DNA of 64,000 nucleotides from Halorubrum sp. GN11_10-6_MGM (GCF_005435165.1 NZ_SGUC01000003.1:107466-171465); one strand, 5' to 3'; shown: positions 45,026 to 54,254, numbered from the stretch's first letter. Notes: a model not told the origin generated them from the sequence alone. Numbers and translations: made by a program.

Positions 45026-45976
45026 ATGAAGCTCAGGAACCTCCTCGGCGGCGCCCTCCTCGGCGTCGGCGCGCTCGCCGCTCTCAACACTGGCCTCCGG
45101 TACGAGGGCGAACTGGAGTCCCCGCTCGACGGCGACGACGGCGTCTTCCGCTGGCGCGGGATGGACGTCGCGTACACCGAGGCGGGCGACCCGGACGACC
45201 CCGACCTCCTCTTGCTCCACGGGATCAACGCCGCCGGCTCCTCCGGGGAGTGGCGCGCGGTGTTCGACGACCTCGCCGACGAGTACCACGTGGTCGCGCC
45301 GGACTTCCCCGGATACGGGCGCTCGGACCGGCCGCCGCTCCGGTACTCCGCCGCGCTGTACGAGGACTTCGTCCACGACTTCCTCGCGGAGTTCGACGAG
45401 CCGGCCGTCGTCGCCTCCTCGCTGTCGGCGGCGTACGCGGCGGCGGCCATCGACGACGGCGCGGCGGGCGGCGTCGAGCTGAGCGGCTTCGTCGCCGTCT
45501 GCCCGACGGCGACCGCGGGACCGAGCCCCGCGAAGGGGTGGCTCCGGGAGCTGTTCCGCGCCCCGCTCGTCGGCCAGGTGCTGTTCAACGCCATCACGGC
45601 GAAGCCGTCGATCCGGTACTTCAACGCCGACCACGGCTACGACGACCCGGCGAACCCGAGCGCGGAGTGGATAGATTACGAGTGGCGCACGACCCACGTC
45701 GAGAACGCCCGCTTCGCGCCCGCCTCGTTCATCTCCGGGACGCTCAACAGCGAGATCGACCTCGCCGCCGCGCTCGCCGGCCTCGACGTCCCGCCGACGA
45801 TCGTCTGGGGGCGGGAGGCGACCGTGAGCCCGCTCACGGAGGGGCGCGAGCTCGCGGACGCGGCCGACGCGCGGCTCGTCGTCTTCGACCGGGCGCGGCT
45901 GCTCCCGCACGTCGAACACCCCGAGCGCTTCGTCGAGACCGTCGAGGAGGCGCTCGTCGCGGGCGCGACGGCTTAG
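45026..45976 (+). CDS. Alpha/beta hydrolase
   Basis: 316 residues. A short N-terminal hydrophobic helix (LLGGALLGVGALAAL) probably anchors it to the membrane. The fold shows LLLLHGINAAGSSGEW (oxyanion region), VVAPDFPGYGRSDRPP, a nucleophile turn written VVASSLSAAYAA near 130-141, and the late acid and His (PPTIVWGREA, LLPHVEHPERF). The usual G-x-S-x-G elbow is A-x-S-x-S or similar, so the exact catalytic Ser is not certain. Substrate unknown. It has its own TATA box. Confidence 0.85.
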   Translation: MKLRNLLGGALLGVGALAALNTGLRYEGELESPLDGDDGVFRWRGMDVAYTEAGDPDDPDLLLLHGINAAGSSGEWRAVFDDLADEYHVVAPDFPGYGRSDRPPLRYSAALYEDFVHDFLAEFDEPAVVASSLSAAYAAAAIDDGAAGGVELSGFVAVCPTATAGPSPAKGWLRELFRAPLVGQVLFNAITAKPSIRYFNADHGYDDPANPSAEWIDYEWRTTHVENARFAPASFISGTLNSEIDLAAALAGLDVPPTIVWGREATVSPLTEGRELADAADARLVVFDRARLLPHVEHPERFVETVEEALVAGATA

Positions 45977-45994
45977 GCTCTGCCCCGACTCGCG

Positions 45995-46513
45995 CTACTC
46001 GTCGCGGCGCACGTACAGCGTCTTCTCGCAGGCCGCGTGGACCGTCCCCTCGTCGTCGACGAGCGAGACGAGGTACTCGCGGTCCGTCGACTCTCCCGGA
46101 CCGAGCGCGTCGCGGATCGCCTCCGTCTCGGCGACCGGCAGGTCGAACTCCGCGTACAGCGTGTCGCGTCCGGGTTCGATGAACTCCAGCGCGGCCGACT
46201 TGTCCCAGACCGTGAACCCGTCGCCGAGGATTCGGCGGAGCATCGTCATGTACACCGGATCGATCGCGCCGTAGATGCTACCGCCGAAGATCGTGCCGAC
46301 CGCGTTCCGGGTGCGCCAGTTGAACGGAACTCTGATCCGAACGTAACGCCAGTCCGCGGCGATGTGGTCGACTCGGGCACCCGTGCCCCGGTACGCGGGG
46401 AGGAGGTTGAAGCCGAGCCGCCAGAGCCGGGTTCGACGGCTCTCCGCCGGCGGGTCCTCACGCAGGGGTCGCGGGTCCGGGTCGCGGTCGACCCCGGTCG
46501 GGGAATCGTTCAC
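45995..46513 (-). CDS. DUF4442 hotdog-fold protein
   Basis: 172 residues. The core RTRLWRLGFNLLPAYRGTGA, then WRYVRIRVPFNWRTRNAVGTIFGGSIYGAIDPVYM near 75-109 and WDKSAALEFIEPGRDTLYA matches the DUF4442 family, thioesterase-like hotdog folds. The GTIFGGSIYGAIDP helix corresponds to the hotdog central helix. An acyl-CoA or acyl ester substrate is inference. It converges on the hydrolase gene with 18 bases between. Confidence 0.85.
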   Translation of the reverse strand: MNDSPTGVDRDPDPRPLREDPPAESRRTRLWRLGFNLLPAYRGTGARVDHIAADWRYVRIRVPFNWRTRNAVGTIFGGSIYGAIDPVYMTMLRRILGDGFTVWDKSAALEFIEPGRDTLYAEFDLPVAETEAIRDALGPGESTDREYLVSLVDDEGTVHAACEKTLYVRRDE

Positions 46514-46556
46514 GCCGATCCGGGACCGCCCGTCGACAAACCGGTGTCGGAACCGG

Positions 46557-46579
46557 CGACAACCGGCCGGGTGTTGTCG
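46557..46579. other. Hairpin-forming repeat downstream of scpA
   Basis: CGACAAC (46557-46563) and GTTGTCG (46573-46579) are complementary with 9 bases between, in the 204-base gap between scpA and the DUF4442 gene. No T-run follows, so I do not call it a terminator. Confidence 0.35.
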
Positions 46580-46717
46580 GTTTCGGACGCTCGCTTACAG
46601 CCGCGACGGAGCGAAAGTCGACCCGTTCACACGGGCTCCGACGGCGCGTACCGGGAGATCAGTAGGCGCGAGGGAGTCCGATGGCCGTGTCCGAACGACC
46701 GTGCGCTGGACGGCACG

Positions 46718-47710
46718 TCAGTCCGCGATCGCTTCCGACTCGCCGGTCATCGCCGCGGGGTCTTTCACCCACAGATCGCCGAACAGGTCGTCCTGCTGGA
46801 GCCGGACCGAACCCCGGTGTGCCATGAAAAGCAGCGCGAGGTACGTCATGAACGGGCGGCCGCCCGCGGTCTCGATCTCGGCGAACAGCACCTCCGTGCG
46901 CCCGCGGTCGAAGTGCGTTCGGAGGGCGTTGTCGATCTCCACTATCACCTCCTCGATGTCCTCGTCGTGGGTTCGGTCCGTCGCCTCCCCGGCGGTCGGC
47001 TCGCCGTCCTGTCGGAACTCGTCGCCGGCGTGGTAGTCGAGCGTCTGCGTACCGCGGGCGTGGCCGTGCGGCGACTCCGAGGTGTCGTACTGACGGGAGT
47101 CCTTCCACCACGAGCCGCGCTCGGCCTCGCGCAGTTCGCGGACCAGCTCGTCGAGGGTCTCCGGCGATCCGCGGGTGTTCTTGCGGTCGAGCCGGCGGTC
47201 CATCTCCGCCTCCAGCTTATCGACGGGATCGAACCCGTCGGCGGCCGGGTCGGGGGCGCCGCCCTCCATCGCGACCTCCCACGGCTCCGGCTCGGGCTCG
47301 TCGTCCTCGTCGTCGTCCGCCAACATCCCGTCGCTTTTCATCCGGAGCAGGACGCTGGCGTAGAACAGTGCCCGCCCGGTCGTCCGCAGGTCCGTCTCGT
47401 CGAGCTTCTCTAAGAAGGCGTCCGTCACCTGAACGATGTCGATGTCCCACGGCTCGATCTCGCCCTCCTCGGCGAGCTGGACGAGGAGCTCGACGGGCTC
47501 GACCTCGTCGTCGTCGGCCTCGTCCGCGGGCGCGACGTCGGGCACGTCCGGGTCGGACGCGGCCGGAGCGGGCTCGCCGGTCGGGCCGACGTCCTCGTCG
47601 TCGGACGGCTCGTCGGCGAACGGGTCCGCGCCGTCGCGCTCGCTCGTCAGGTCGAGGTCGGGGACGCCGCCGGCGTCCCCGCCGGACGCTCCGTCTCCCC
47701 GCTCAGTCAT
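46718..47710 (-). CDS. scpA: Segregation and condensation protein ScpA
   Basis: 330 residues from ATG 47710. A long acidic lead is followed by ScpA: VEPVELLVQLAEEGEIEPWDIDIVQVTDAFLEKLDE near 74-108, RALFYASVLLRMKSD near 114, and a C-terminal winged helix (RTEVLFAEIETAGGRPFMTYLALLFMAHRGSVRLQQDD). This kleisin bridges the heads of Smc. The start overlaps the smc stop by 8 bases. A Trp-rich linker (RGSWWKDSRQYDTSESPHG) lies in the middle. Confidence 0.93.
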   Translation of the reverse strand: MTERGDGASGGDAGGVPDLDLTSERDGADPFADEPSDDEDVGPTGEPAPAASDPDVPDVAPADEADDDEVEPVELLVQLAEEGEIEPWDIDIVQVTDAFLEKLDETDLRTTGRALFYASVLLRMKSDGMLADDDEDDEPEPEPWEVAMEGGAPDPAADGFDPVDKLEAEMDRRLDRKNTRGSPETLDELVRELREAERGSWWKDSRQYDTSESPHGHARGTQTLDYHAGDEFRQDGEPTAGEATDRTHDEDIEEVIVEIDNALRTHFDRGRTEVLFAEIETAGGRPFMTYLALLFMAHRGSVRLQQDDLFGDLWVKDPAAMTGESEAIAD

Positions 47711-50700
47711 CCGCACTCACCTCCTCCTCGTCGGCGTCGTCGCCGAACTGCATCCCGGTCACCGCCGAGAGGTTGTCGCCCTGCATCGTGACGCCGATGG
47801 CGCGATCCGACCGCTCCAGAAGCGCCGAGCGGTGGCCGACGACGACGAACTGCGCGTCCTCGGCGAGCTCCTCGATCATCTCGCCGACGCGCTCGGCGTT
47901 GACCGCGTCGAGGAACGCGTCGATCTCGTCGAGCGCGTAGAACGGCGCGGGGTTGTGTCGCTGGACGGCGAAAATAAAAGAGAGCGCGGTCAGCGACTTC
48001 TCGCCGCCGCTCATCGCGTCCAGCCGCTGGACCGGCTTGTCCGCGGGCTGTGCCTTCATCGTCAGTCCCTCCTCGAACGGGTCCGCGGGGTTCTCCAAGA
48101 CGAGCTCGCCCGTCCCGGCCGAGAGGCGAGCGAAGATGTCCTCGAAGTGGTCGTTGATCGACTCGAACGTCGCCATGAACGTCTCCTTCTTCGCCGCCTC
48201 GTACCCCTCGATGCGCTCCTCGATGGCGTCGCGCTCCTCGACGAGGACGTCTCGGCGCTCCCGGAGTTCGTCGAGCGCCGCCTCGACCTCCTCGTACTCG
48301 TCGATCGCGAGCATGTTCACCGGTTCGAGCGCCTCCATCTCCGACTCCAGATCCTCGATCCGCGTCTCAACCTCGTCGAGGTCGGGAATCTCGTCCGCGT
48401 CGTAGGCGCCGACCTGCGACTCCAGCTCGTCGATCTCCCACTCTAAGCGGTCGCGGCGGTCGGTCAGGTCCGACAGGTCGGACTCCGCCTCGGCGACGAG
48501 CGACCGCTGCTCGTCGCGCTTCCGGGTCGCCTCGCGGATCTCCTCGCGGAGCGTCTCGCGCTCGCCTTTCAGTTCCGCGAGCTCGTCTTCGAGGTCGGCG
48601 ATCGCCTCCTTCTTCGTTTCGAGTTCGGCCTCCTTCTCCTCGATCGCGGCCTCGTGGTCGGCGATCGCTTCCTCCGCCTCCGCCTTCGCGTTCTGCGCCT
48701 CCTCCACGTCGTCGTGGAGGTCGTCCAAGGCGTCCTCGGCGTACCCCTTCTCCAACTCCAGCTCGTTGATCCGGCCGTCGAACGAGCTCATCCGGTCTTC
48801 CAACTCGTCGATCTCCGCGCGGATCTCGTCGGCGCGCTCGGAGAGCTCCGGGATCTTCGAGTCGGCGAGTTCGGCCTCGATCTCGTCGATCTCCGCTTCG
48901 AGTTCGTCGATCTCCCCGTCGGTCTCCGCGAGCTCCTCGTCGAGCGCCGTCATCTGTTCGTCGACCGACTCGCGTTCGGCCTCCAGCTCCTCCAGCTCCG
49001 CCTCCAGCTCCTCGATCCGCGCTTCGGCCTCCGCGAGGTCGTCTTCGGCGCGCTCGACGTCCGCCTCCAGCGACCGGACGCGCTCGGCGGCGTCGGCCTT
49101 GCGGTCGCGCGCGTCCTCGATGTCGTCGTCGAGCGCGTCGATCTCCGACTGGACCGACTGCCGTTCGTCTTCGAGCTCGGAGATCTCCGTCGCGAGCCGC
49201 TCCAGTTTGCCGCCGCCGGACTTCGTAAAGGAGTAGCGGGAGCCGCCGCCGGACCCTCCCGTCATCGCGCCCGACTTCTCGACGAGGTCGCCGTCGAGGG
49301 TGACCATCCGGTAGTCGCCCATCAGCTCCCGGGCGGTCGACATATCCTCGACGACGAGCGTCGAGCCGAGCACGTACGAGAAGATCGACTCGTACTCCGC
49401 GTCGTAGTCGACGAGGTTCCGCGCGAAGTCGACGACGCCCGGCAGCGAGGGCTTCCGCGGCAGGCTCCGGTCGTCCATCTTCGTGATGGGGAGGAACGTC
49501 GCCCGCCCCGCGTTGCGCTGTTTGAGGTAGTCGATGCAGGTCGAGCCGACCCCGTCGTCGTCGACGACGACGTTCGCCAACCGCCCGCCCGCGGCGGTCT
49601 CGCAGGCCTCGGCGTACTCGGCCGCGACCGAGCCGAGCTCGCCGACCGCGCCGTGGACGCCGTCGATGCCGCCGTTCTTCACCTCGGTGACCGCGCGGGG
49701 CCAGGAGGCGTCGCCGCGCTGGTCGGCGGCCGCCTCCAGCTTGGCGTACTCGTTCTGCTTCTCGCGGAGGGTGTCTTCGATCTCGCCCAGCCGCTCTTCC
49801 GTCTCCGCCTTCTCGGCGAACAGGTCGGCGACCGCGTCCTCGATCGTCGCCTGGTTCTTCTCGGCCTTGTCGAGCTCGCTTTTCAGCTCGGAGATCCGCG
49901 CTTTGTGTTCCGGGAGCGACTCGCGGGCCTCCTCCAGCTCCTCGCGGGCCTCGCTCACCGCGTTCGACCGCCGGCGGGCCTCGTCGAGCAGCCGGTCCTT
50001 CTCACGTTGCGTCTCGTTTTTCTCCTCGCGGAGCGCCTCGATCGCCTCCTTCTTCTCCGCGAGGTCGGCTTTCAGCTCGTCGAACTCCGTGTCCGCGCCC
50101 TCGATCTCGGCCTCGACGTCGGCGAGCTCGGAGCGCTTCGTCGCGAGCTCCGACTTCACCGACGCCTTCTCCACCTTCGTCTCGCGGATCTCGCCCTCGA
50201 GCTCCTCGATCTTCTCCTCTTTCCGATCGATCTGGACGAACGCCTGTCGCCGGTCGTTCTCGGCCGACTCGGCTCGGGACTCGGCCGACTCGATCCTGTC
50301 TTCCAGCCGCGAGACCTCGCCTTTGATCTCTTCGATCTCCGAGCGGATCTGGATCTGTTCCTCCTCTCCCTTCGTCTCGATCTCGTGGTTGAGGTCCGCG
50401 AGATCCTCTTCGAGGCGGGTGAGCTTCCCCTGTCTGGCGTCGAGCTCCTCGCGGAGCTCGTCGAGGTCCGTCTCGGCCTCGTCGATGTCGCCCTCGACGC
50501 CCGCGAGCGCCTCCCGCTTCTCCTCTAACTCGGAGGCCTTGCGGAAGCCGCGGTACTCCTCCAGCTCGTCGCGGAGCTCCCGGTACTGGAGGGCCGTCTC
50601 GCGCTCGTCGGCGAGCTGGTCGAGGCGGTCCTCCTTCTCGCCGATGCGGAGGTCCGCCTCGCCGATCCGGTCTTCGACCGTGTCGAGCTCCTCGTAGGCG

Positions 50701-51287
50701 GCCTCCTTCTTCTCGTCGAACTCCGCGACGCCCGCGATCTCGTCGATGATCCCCCGGCGCTGGTAGGGGGTCATGTTGATGATCTCGGTGACGTCGCCCT
50801 GCATCACCACGTTGTACCCCTCCGGCGTCACGCCCGCGGCCGCGAGTAGGTCCTGAACGTCCGAGAGGTTCACCGAGCGACCGTTGAGGTAGTAGTAGGA
50901 GTAGTAGTTGTCCTCGGTCTCTTTGACGCGTCGCTTGATCGTGATCTCGGAGACGTCGCCGACGTTCTCCGTGCCGGCCGCGGAGACGACCTGCGATCGG
51001 TCGAGGGTGCCGTCCTCGTTGGAGAGCACGACCGTCACGGAGGCCTCGTTCGGCCCGTCAGCGGCCTCGCCGTCGTCGTGTCCGGGGTTGTAGATGAGGT
51101 CGGTGAGCTTCTGGGCGCGGATCCCGCGGGTGCGGGCGAGGCCGAGCGCGAACAGCACCCCGTCGATGATGTTCGACTTTCCAGAGCCGTTCGGGCCGGT
51201 GACGACCGTGAAGTCCTCGTAGAAGGGGATCCTCGTCGTCCGCCCGAAGCTCTTGAACCCGTCCAGAACGACTTCAGTGATGTGCAT
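47703..51287 (-). CDS. smc: Chromosome segregation ATPase Smc
   Basis: 1194 residues with the full Smc plan. N-terminal head has Walker A GPNGSGKSNI (31-40). A long Glu/Lys-rich coiled coil runs to about 500, a hinge at about 515-660 contains AVGELGSVAAEYAEACETAAGG and VLGSTLVVEDMSTAREL, and a second coiled coil runs to about 1030. The C-terminal head has signature AMSGGEKSLTAL and Walker B PFYALDEIDAFLD. The ring holds DNA with ScpA. It sits in an operon: coiled-coil protein, smc, scpA. Confidence 0.98.
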   Translation of the reverse strand: MHITEVVLDGFKSFGRTTRIPFYEDFTVVTGPNGSGKSNIIDGVLFALGLARTRGIRAQKLTDLIYNPGHDDGEAADGPNEASVTVVLSNEDGTLDRSQVVSAAGTENVGDVSEITIKRRVKETEDNYYSYYYLNGRSVNLSDVQDLLAAAGVTPEGYNVVMQGDVTEIINMTPYQRRGIIDEIAGVAEFDEKKEAAYEELDTVEDRIGEADLRIGEKEDRLDQLADERETALQYRELRDELEEYRGFRKASELEEKREALAGVEGDIDEAETDLDELREELDARQGKLTRLEEDLADLNHEIETKGEEEQIQIRSEIEEIKGEVSRLEDRIESAESRAESAENDRRQAFVQIDRKEEKIEELEGEIRETKVEKASVKSELATKRSELADVEAEIEGADTEFDELKADLAEKKEAIEALREEKNETQREKDRLLDEARRRSNAVSEAREELEEARESLPEHKARISELKSELDKAEKNQATIEDAVADLFAEKAETEERLGEIEDTLREKQNEYAKLEAAADQRGDASWPRAVTEVKNGGIDGVHGAVGELGSVAAEYAEACETAAGGRLANVVVDDDGVGSTCIDYLKQRNAGRATFLPITKMDDRSLPRKPSLPGVVDFARNLVDYDAEYESIFSYVLGSTLVVEDMSTARELMGDYRMVTLDGDLVEKSGAMTGGSGGGSRYSFTKSGGGKLERLATEISELEDERQSVQSEIDALDDDIEDARDRKADAAERVRSLEADVERAEDDLAEAEARIEELEAELEELEAERESVDEQMTALDEELAETDGEIDELEAEIDEIEAELADSKIPELSERADEIRAEIDELEDRMSSFDGRINELELEKGYAEDALDDLHDDVEEAQNAKAEAEEAIADHEAAIEEKEAELETKKEAIADLEDELAELKGERETLREEIREATRKRDEQRSLVAEAESDLSDLTDRRDRLEWEIDELESQVGAYDADEIPDLDEVETRIEDLESEMEALEPVNMLAIDEYEEVEAALDELRERRDVLVEERDAIEERIEGYEAAKKETFMATFESINDHFEDIFARLSAGTGELVLENPADPFEEGLTMKAQPADKPVQRLDAMSGGEKSLTALSFIFAVQRHNPAPFYALDEIDAFLDAVNAERVGEMIEELAEDAQFVVVGHRSALLERSDRAIGVTMQGDNLSAVTGMQFGDDADEEEVSADD

Positions 51288-51305
51288 GTGGTCGGAGGCG
51301 ACGGC

Positions 51306-51737
51306 TTACGCGACGATGATGTCGTCGCCCTCGCTCGACTCGCCGTCGTCCTCGCCGTTCGCGGCGTCGGAGTCGGTCTCGGCGTCGTCCCCGGCCTCGG
51401 CGTCCGTCGTCGCCGACTGCCCGGGGACGACCACGCCGTCCGTGTCGGTCGCCGGGTCGTCCGTCGGCTCGATGACGTCGACGTGGTCGTCGGAGTGGGT
51501 CGTCCGCTCGCCGCCGGACGCCCGCTCCGCGGGGTCGTCGCCCGACGAGCCGTCGGCCGTCGCGTCCGCAGCGTCGCCCTCGGAGCCGGTAGTCGCCTCC
51601 GTCTCGACCGCGACCGACCGCTCGTCTTCCAGCTGTCGGACGCGCTCTTTCATCTCGACGAGCTCCTCGGTGAGTCCGTTGACCGCCGCCTGTAGCTCCG
51701 CGACCTGCCGTTCGAGGTCCTCGACGCGGTTACTCAT
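51306..51737 (-). CDS. Acidic coiled-coil protein at the head of the smc-scpA operon
   Basis: 143 residues from ATG 51737. The first 45 residues are a heptad coiled coil: RVEDLERQVAELQAAVNGL, then EELVEMKERVRQLEDE. The remaining 100 residues are disordered, rich in Asp, Glu, Ser, Thr and Gly. It resembles numbered haloarchaeal DUF proteins, identity uncertain. The start fits a TATA box 25-34 bases upstream, and smc begins 18 bases after its stop, so it probably assists Smc-ScpA (inference). Confidence 0.8.
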   Translation of the reverse strand: MSNRVEDLERQVAELQAAVNGLTEELVEMKERVRQLEDERSVAVETEATTGSEGDAADATADGSSGDDPAERASGGERTTHSDDHVDVIEPTDDPATDTDGVVVPGQSATTDAEAGDDAETDSDAANGEDDGESSEGDDIIVA

Positions 51738-51760
51738 TATACACACGCATGCTCGCGCGA

Positions 51761-51770
51761 CGCGTATAAA
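51761..51770 (-). promoter_or_regulatory. TATA box of the smc-scpA operon
   Basis: GATTTATACG on the minus strand, 24-33 bases before the ATG at 51737. Confidence 0.7.
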
Positions 51771-51917
51771 TCTGCGTCAGACACATGTGTGACCAAACCG
51801 CACGATCGTCTCGCCCCCCACGATTCCGACCGCCGCTCGCCCGAACGTTTCGACTCCGTGAAACGTGTCAGACGACAGGGGGAAGATACTTGTACTGACC
51901 GGGGATACCCCATCGGT

Positions 51918-52541
51918 ATGAGCAAGATCACCTTCCGGGCGGACGACGACCTCGTCGACCGGCTGGAAGCGTGTGACGCCTCCAAAAGCGAGGTGATGCG
52001 GGAGGCGCTCCGGACCCATCTCGACGGGATGGACGGCGCGTCCGACGCGTCCGACGCGTCCGACGCGTCCGACGCGTCGGCCGGGAGCGTCGACGACGTC
52101 CTCGCAGACCGCGTCGACCAGCTGATCGCGGACCGGCTCGACGCCGCGCTCGACGAGCGGCTCGGTCCGACGGCTCCCGCCGAGACGGGAGCGTATACGC
52201 CCGGAAACGCCGGTGAAATCAACGTAAACGTCACGCTCGACGCCCCGAGCGCCGATTCGGACGATCGGGACGACGACGTGCGTGTGACGCGTGAGACCGA
52301 CGACGACACGGAGCCGGGTGCGCGTAAGACGAGTGCGAGCCCGGGCGCGAAAACGCGTGAAAACGCCTGCGGCGGATGTGGCGAAATCGTCCCTTCTGAC
52401 CACGTATACTGCCCGAACTGTGGTGAAAAACAGTCCCATCGAGCCTTCTGTGAGTGCGGCGACGAGCTCCGCACCGACTGGGCGTTCTGCCCCGGCTGCG
52501 GGCGTCGAACCCCGGCGGCCGACGTTCTGAAAGACACGTAA
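51918..52541 (+). CDS. cdrL: CdrL-like ribbon-helix-helix protein with double zinc ribbon
   Basis: 207 residues from ATG 51918. Residues 1-40 are a ribbon-helix-helix domain (SKITFRADDDLVDRLEACDASKSEVMREALRTHL split by a turn). Then comes an Ala-Ser-Asp tandem linker, a helix with DRVDQLIADRLDAALDER and a disordered acidic part. The C-terminus has two zinc ribbons: CGGCG...CPNCG and CECG...CPGCG (about 152-195). The place before cdrS-ftsZ2 and this architecture match CdrL, the long partner of the halophile cell-division regulator CdrS. It is expected to bind DNA near cdrS-ftsZ2. Confidence 0.85.
   Translation: MSKITFRADDDLVDRLEACDASKSEVMREALRTHLDGMDGASDASDASDASDASAGSVDDVLADRVDQLIADRLDAALDERLGPTAPAETGAYTPGNAGEINVNVTLDAPSADSDDRDDDVRVTRETDDDTEPGARKTSASPGAKTRENACGGCGEIVPSDHVYCPNCGEKQSHRAFCECGDELRTDWAFCPGCGRRTPAADVLKDT
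52038..52079 (+). repeat. 9-base tandem repeat coding Ala-Ser-Asp in cdrL
   Basis: GCGTCCGAC is repeated four times, followed by GCGTCG. It codes ASDASDASDASDAS between the DNA-binding domain and the next helix. Being in 9-base units it can vary without frameshift. Confidence 0.9.
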
Positions 52542-52590
52542 CCGTCTGTAGGGCGCTGTATACGCTGGATTTCGGGCGTTTTCACACTCT

Positions 52591-52744
52591 GTCTTACACT
52601 CACCGGTAGTTTTATATTGGTAGCCTCGGTGACTTCATTTGCGTAAGACGGTCGTCTTACAGCAGACGTCCGATGCGGGGTGACACCTCGCAGTCGGGCG
52701 GTTTCGCGCTGTAAGACACACGCGTCGCGTGTTCGCCGTCTTAC
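52591..52744. promoter_or_regulatory. Five GTAAGAC/GTCTTAC boxes upstream of cdrS-ftsZ2
   Basis: The heptamer occurs at 52591-52597 (as GTCTTAC), 52643-52649 (GTAAGAC), 52654-52660 (GTCTTAC), 52711-52717 (GTAAGAC) and 52738-52744 (GTCTTAC). Copies two and three form a perfect palindrome GTAAGACG-GT-CGTCTTAC. One copy flanks the TATA box and four lie in the leader. CdrS or CdrL dimers are likely binders (inference). Confidence 0.75.
52610..52616 (+). promoter_or_regulatory. TATA box of cdrS-ftsZ2
   Basis: TTTTATA, flanked by GTAAGAC boxes, would start transcription near 52640 and give a leader of about 118 bases, unusually long for this genome. It suggests control in the leader. Confidence 0.65.
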
Positions 52745-52757
52745 CGGGGGAATACCA

Positions 52758-52937
52758 ATGGAGCGTGTGACACTACGAATCCCGAAACAGCAGATCGACG
52801 AGGTCGAACAGATGGTGGAGACGGGCGAGTTCCCGAACCGGAGCGAGGCGATCCGGTCGGCCGTCCGCGACATGCTGAACGAACAGGACGGCGAGCGCGA
52901 CGAGCGCGGCCGCAACCGCAACTGGGCGAAGGTGTAA
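52758..52937 (+). CDS. cdrS: CdrS, ribbon-helix-helix cell division regulator
   Basis: 59 residues from ATG 52758. The sequence [20 protein letters not shown], then [20 protein letters not shown] is the ribbon-helix-helix fold; the end ([10 protein letters not shown]) is basic. It matches CdrS, which in Halobacterium controls ftsZ2 and cell division. ftsZ2 starts four bases after its stop, so both are made from one message. The five GTAAGAC boxes upstream are candidate sites for CdrS or CdrL. Confidence 0.93.
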   Translation: MERVTLRIPKQQIDEVEQMVETGEFPNRSEAIRSAVRDMLNEQDGERDERGRNRNWAKV

Positions 52938-52941
52938 ACTG

Positions 52942-54189
52942 ATGCAAGATCTCGTTCAGGACGCCCTCGACAACGCGGAAGCGGAACAGCGCGACATGGA
53001 TGACGTCGACATGGGCGACGACGAGTTCGGGGACCCCCGGATCGTCATCGTCGGCGCCGGCGGCGCCGGCAACAACACGGTCAACCGGCTGTACAACATC
53101 GGCGTCGACGGCGCGGACACCGTCGCCATCAACACGGACAAACAGCACCTCAAGATGATCGAGGCCGACACCAAGATCCTCGTGGGCAAGTCGCTCACGC
53201 AGGGGCTCGGCGCCGGCGGCGACCCCAAGATGGGCGAGCGCGCCACCGAGATGGCTCAGGGCACGATCAAGGAGGTGCTCGGCGACGCGGACCTCGTCTT
53301 CGTCACCGCCGGGATGGGCGGCGGCACGGGCACCGGCGCGGCGCCGGTCGTCTCGAAGATCGCCAAAGAGCAGGGCGCCATCGTCGTCGGGATGGTCTCG
53401 ACGCCGTTCAACGTCGAGCGCGCCCGCACGGTGAAAGCCGAGGAGGGGCTCGAAGACCTCCGCAACGAGGCCGACTCGATCATCGTCCTCGACAACAACC
53501 GCCTCCTCGACTACGTCCCGAACCTGCCGATCGGGAAGGCGTTCTCCGTGATGGACCAGATCATCGCGGAGACGGTGAAGGGGATCTCGGAGACGATCAC
53601 CCAGCCGAGCCTCATCAACCTCGACTACGCGGACATGTCGACGATCATGAACCAGGGCGGCGTCGCGGTCATGCTCGTCGGCGAGACGCAGGACAAGAAC
53701 AAGACCCAAGAGGTGGTCAACGACGCGATGAACCACCCGCTGCTCGACGTCGACTACCGCGGCGCCTCGGGCGGGCTCGTCCACATCACGGGCGGCCCGG
53801 ACCTCACGCTGAAGGAGGCCGAGGGGATCGCGAACAACATCACCGAGCGGCTGGAGGCGAGCGCCAACGTGATCTGGGGCGCCCGCATCCAGGAGGAGTA
53901 CAAGGGGAAGGTGCGCGTCATGGCGATCATGACGGGCGTCCAGAGCGCGCAGGTGCTCGGCCCCTCCACCCAGAAGCAGGCCGACAAGTCCCGCGCCGCG
54001 GTCAACGCCGACGACCTCGGCGACTCGCGCTCGCGGGCGGCCGAGGCGAACGAGGCCTCGGGCGGCGCGGGCGGCGCAGGCAACACCGGCGAACCGGCGG
54101 TCTCCGGCGGGACGGAGCGCGGCGCGTGGGAGTCCGACGGCGGCAGCGACCCGATCGAGAAGAACAACGGGCTCGACGTCATCCGCTAA
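52942..54189 (+). CDS. ftsZ2: FtsZ2 tubulin-like cell division GTPase
   Basis: 415 residues. An acidic N-terminus is followed by [20 protein letters not shown] near 33-52, then the tubulin signature [10 protein letters not shown] at 126-135, and the T7 loop [11 protein letters not shown] near 229-239. The C-terminal tail is rich in Gly, Ala and Asp with a short end GLDVIR. Its place after cdrS and the family content assign it to FtsZ2, which acts in ring constriction, whereas FtsZ1 is elsewhere. Confidence 0.96.
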   Translation: MQDLVQDALDNAEAEQRDMDDVDMGDDEFGDPRIVIVGAGGAGNNTVNRLYNIGVDGADTVAINTDKQHLKMIEADTKILVGKSLTQGLGAGGDPKMGERATEMAQGTIKEVLGDADLVFVTAGMGGGTGTGAAPVVSKIAKEQGAIVVGMVSTPFNVERARTVKAEEGLEDLRNEADSIIVLDNNRLLDYVPNLPIGKAFSVMDQIIAETVKGISETITQPSLINLDYADMSTIMNQGGVAVMLVGETQDKNKTQEVVNDAMNHPLLDVDYRGASGGLVHITGGPDLTLKEAEGIANNITERLEASANVIWGARIQEEYKGKVRVMAIMTGVQSAQVLGPSTQKQADKSRAAVNADDLGDSRSRAAEANEASGGAGGAGNTGEPAVSGGTERGAWESDGGSDPIEKNNGLDVIR

Positions 54190-54254
54190 ATCGGACCCGT
54201 TTCCCCGGAGAACAGGCGACGAATCCGCTTTTCCGACGCGGTACGCGGAACGGA

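Noticed and set aside
46557..46579. Intrinsic terminator after scpA
   Set aside because: A hairpin exists but no T-run follows, and archaeal termination depends on oligo-T rather than hairpins.
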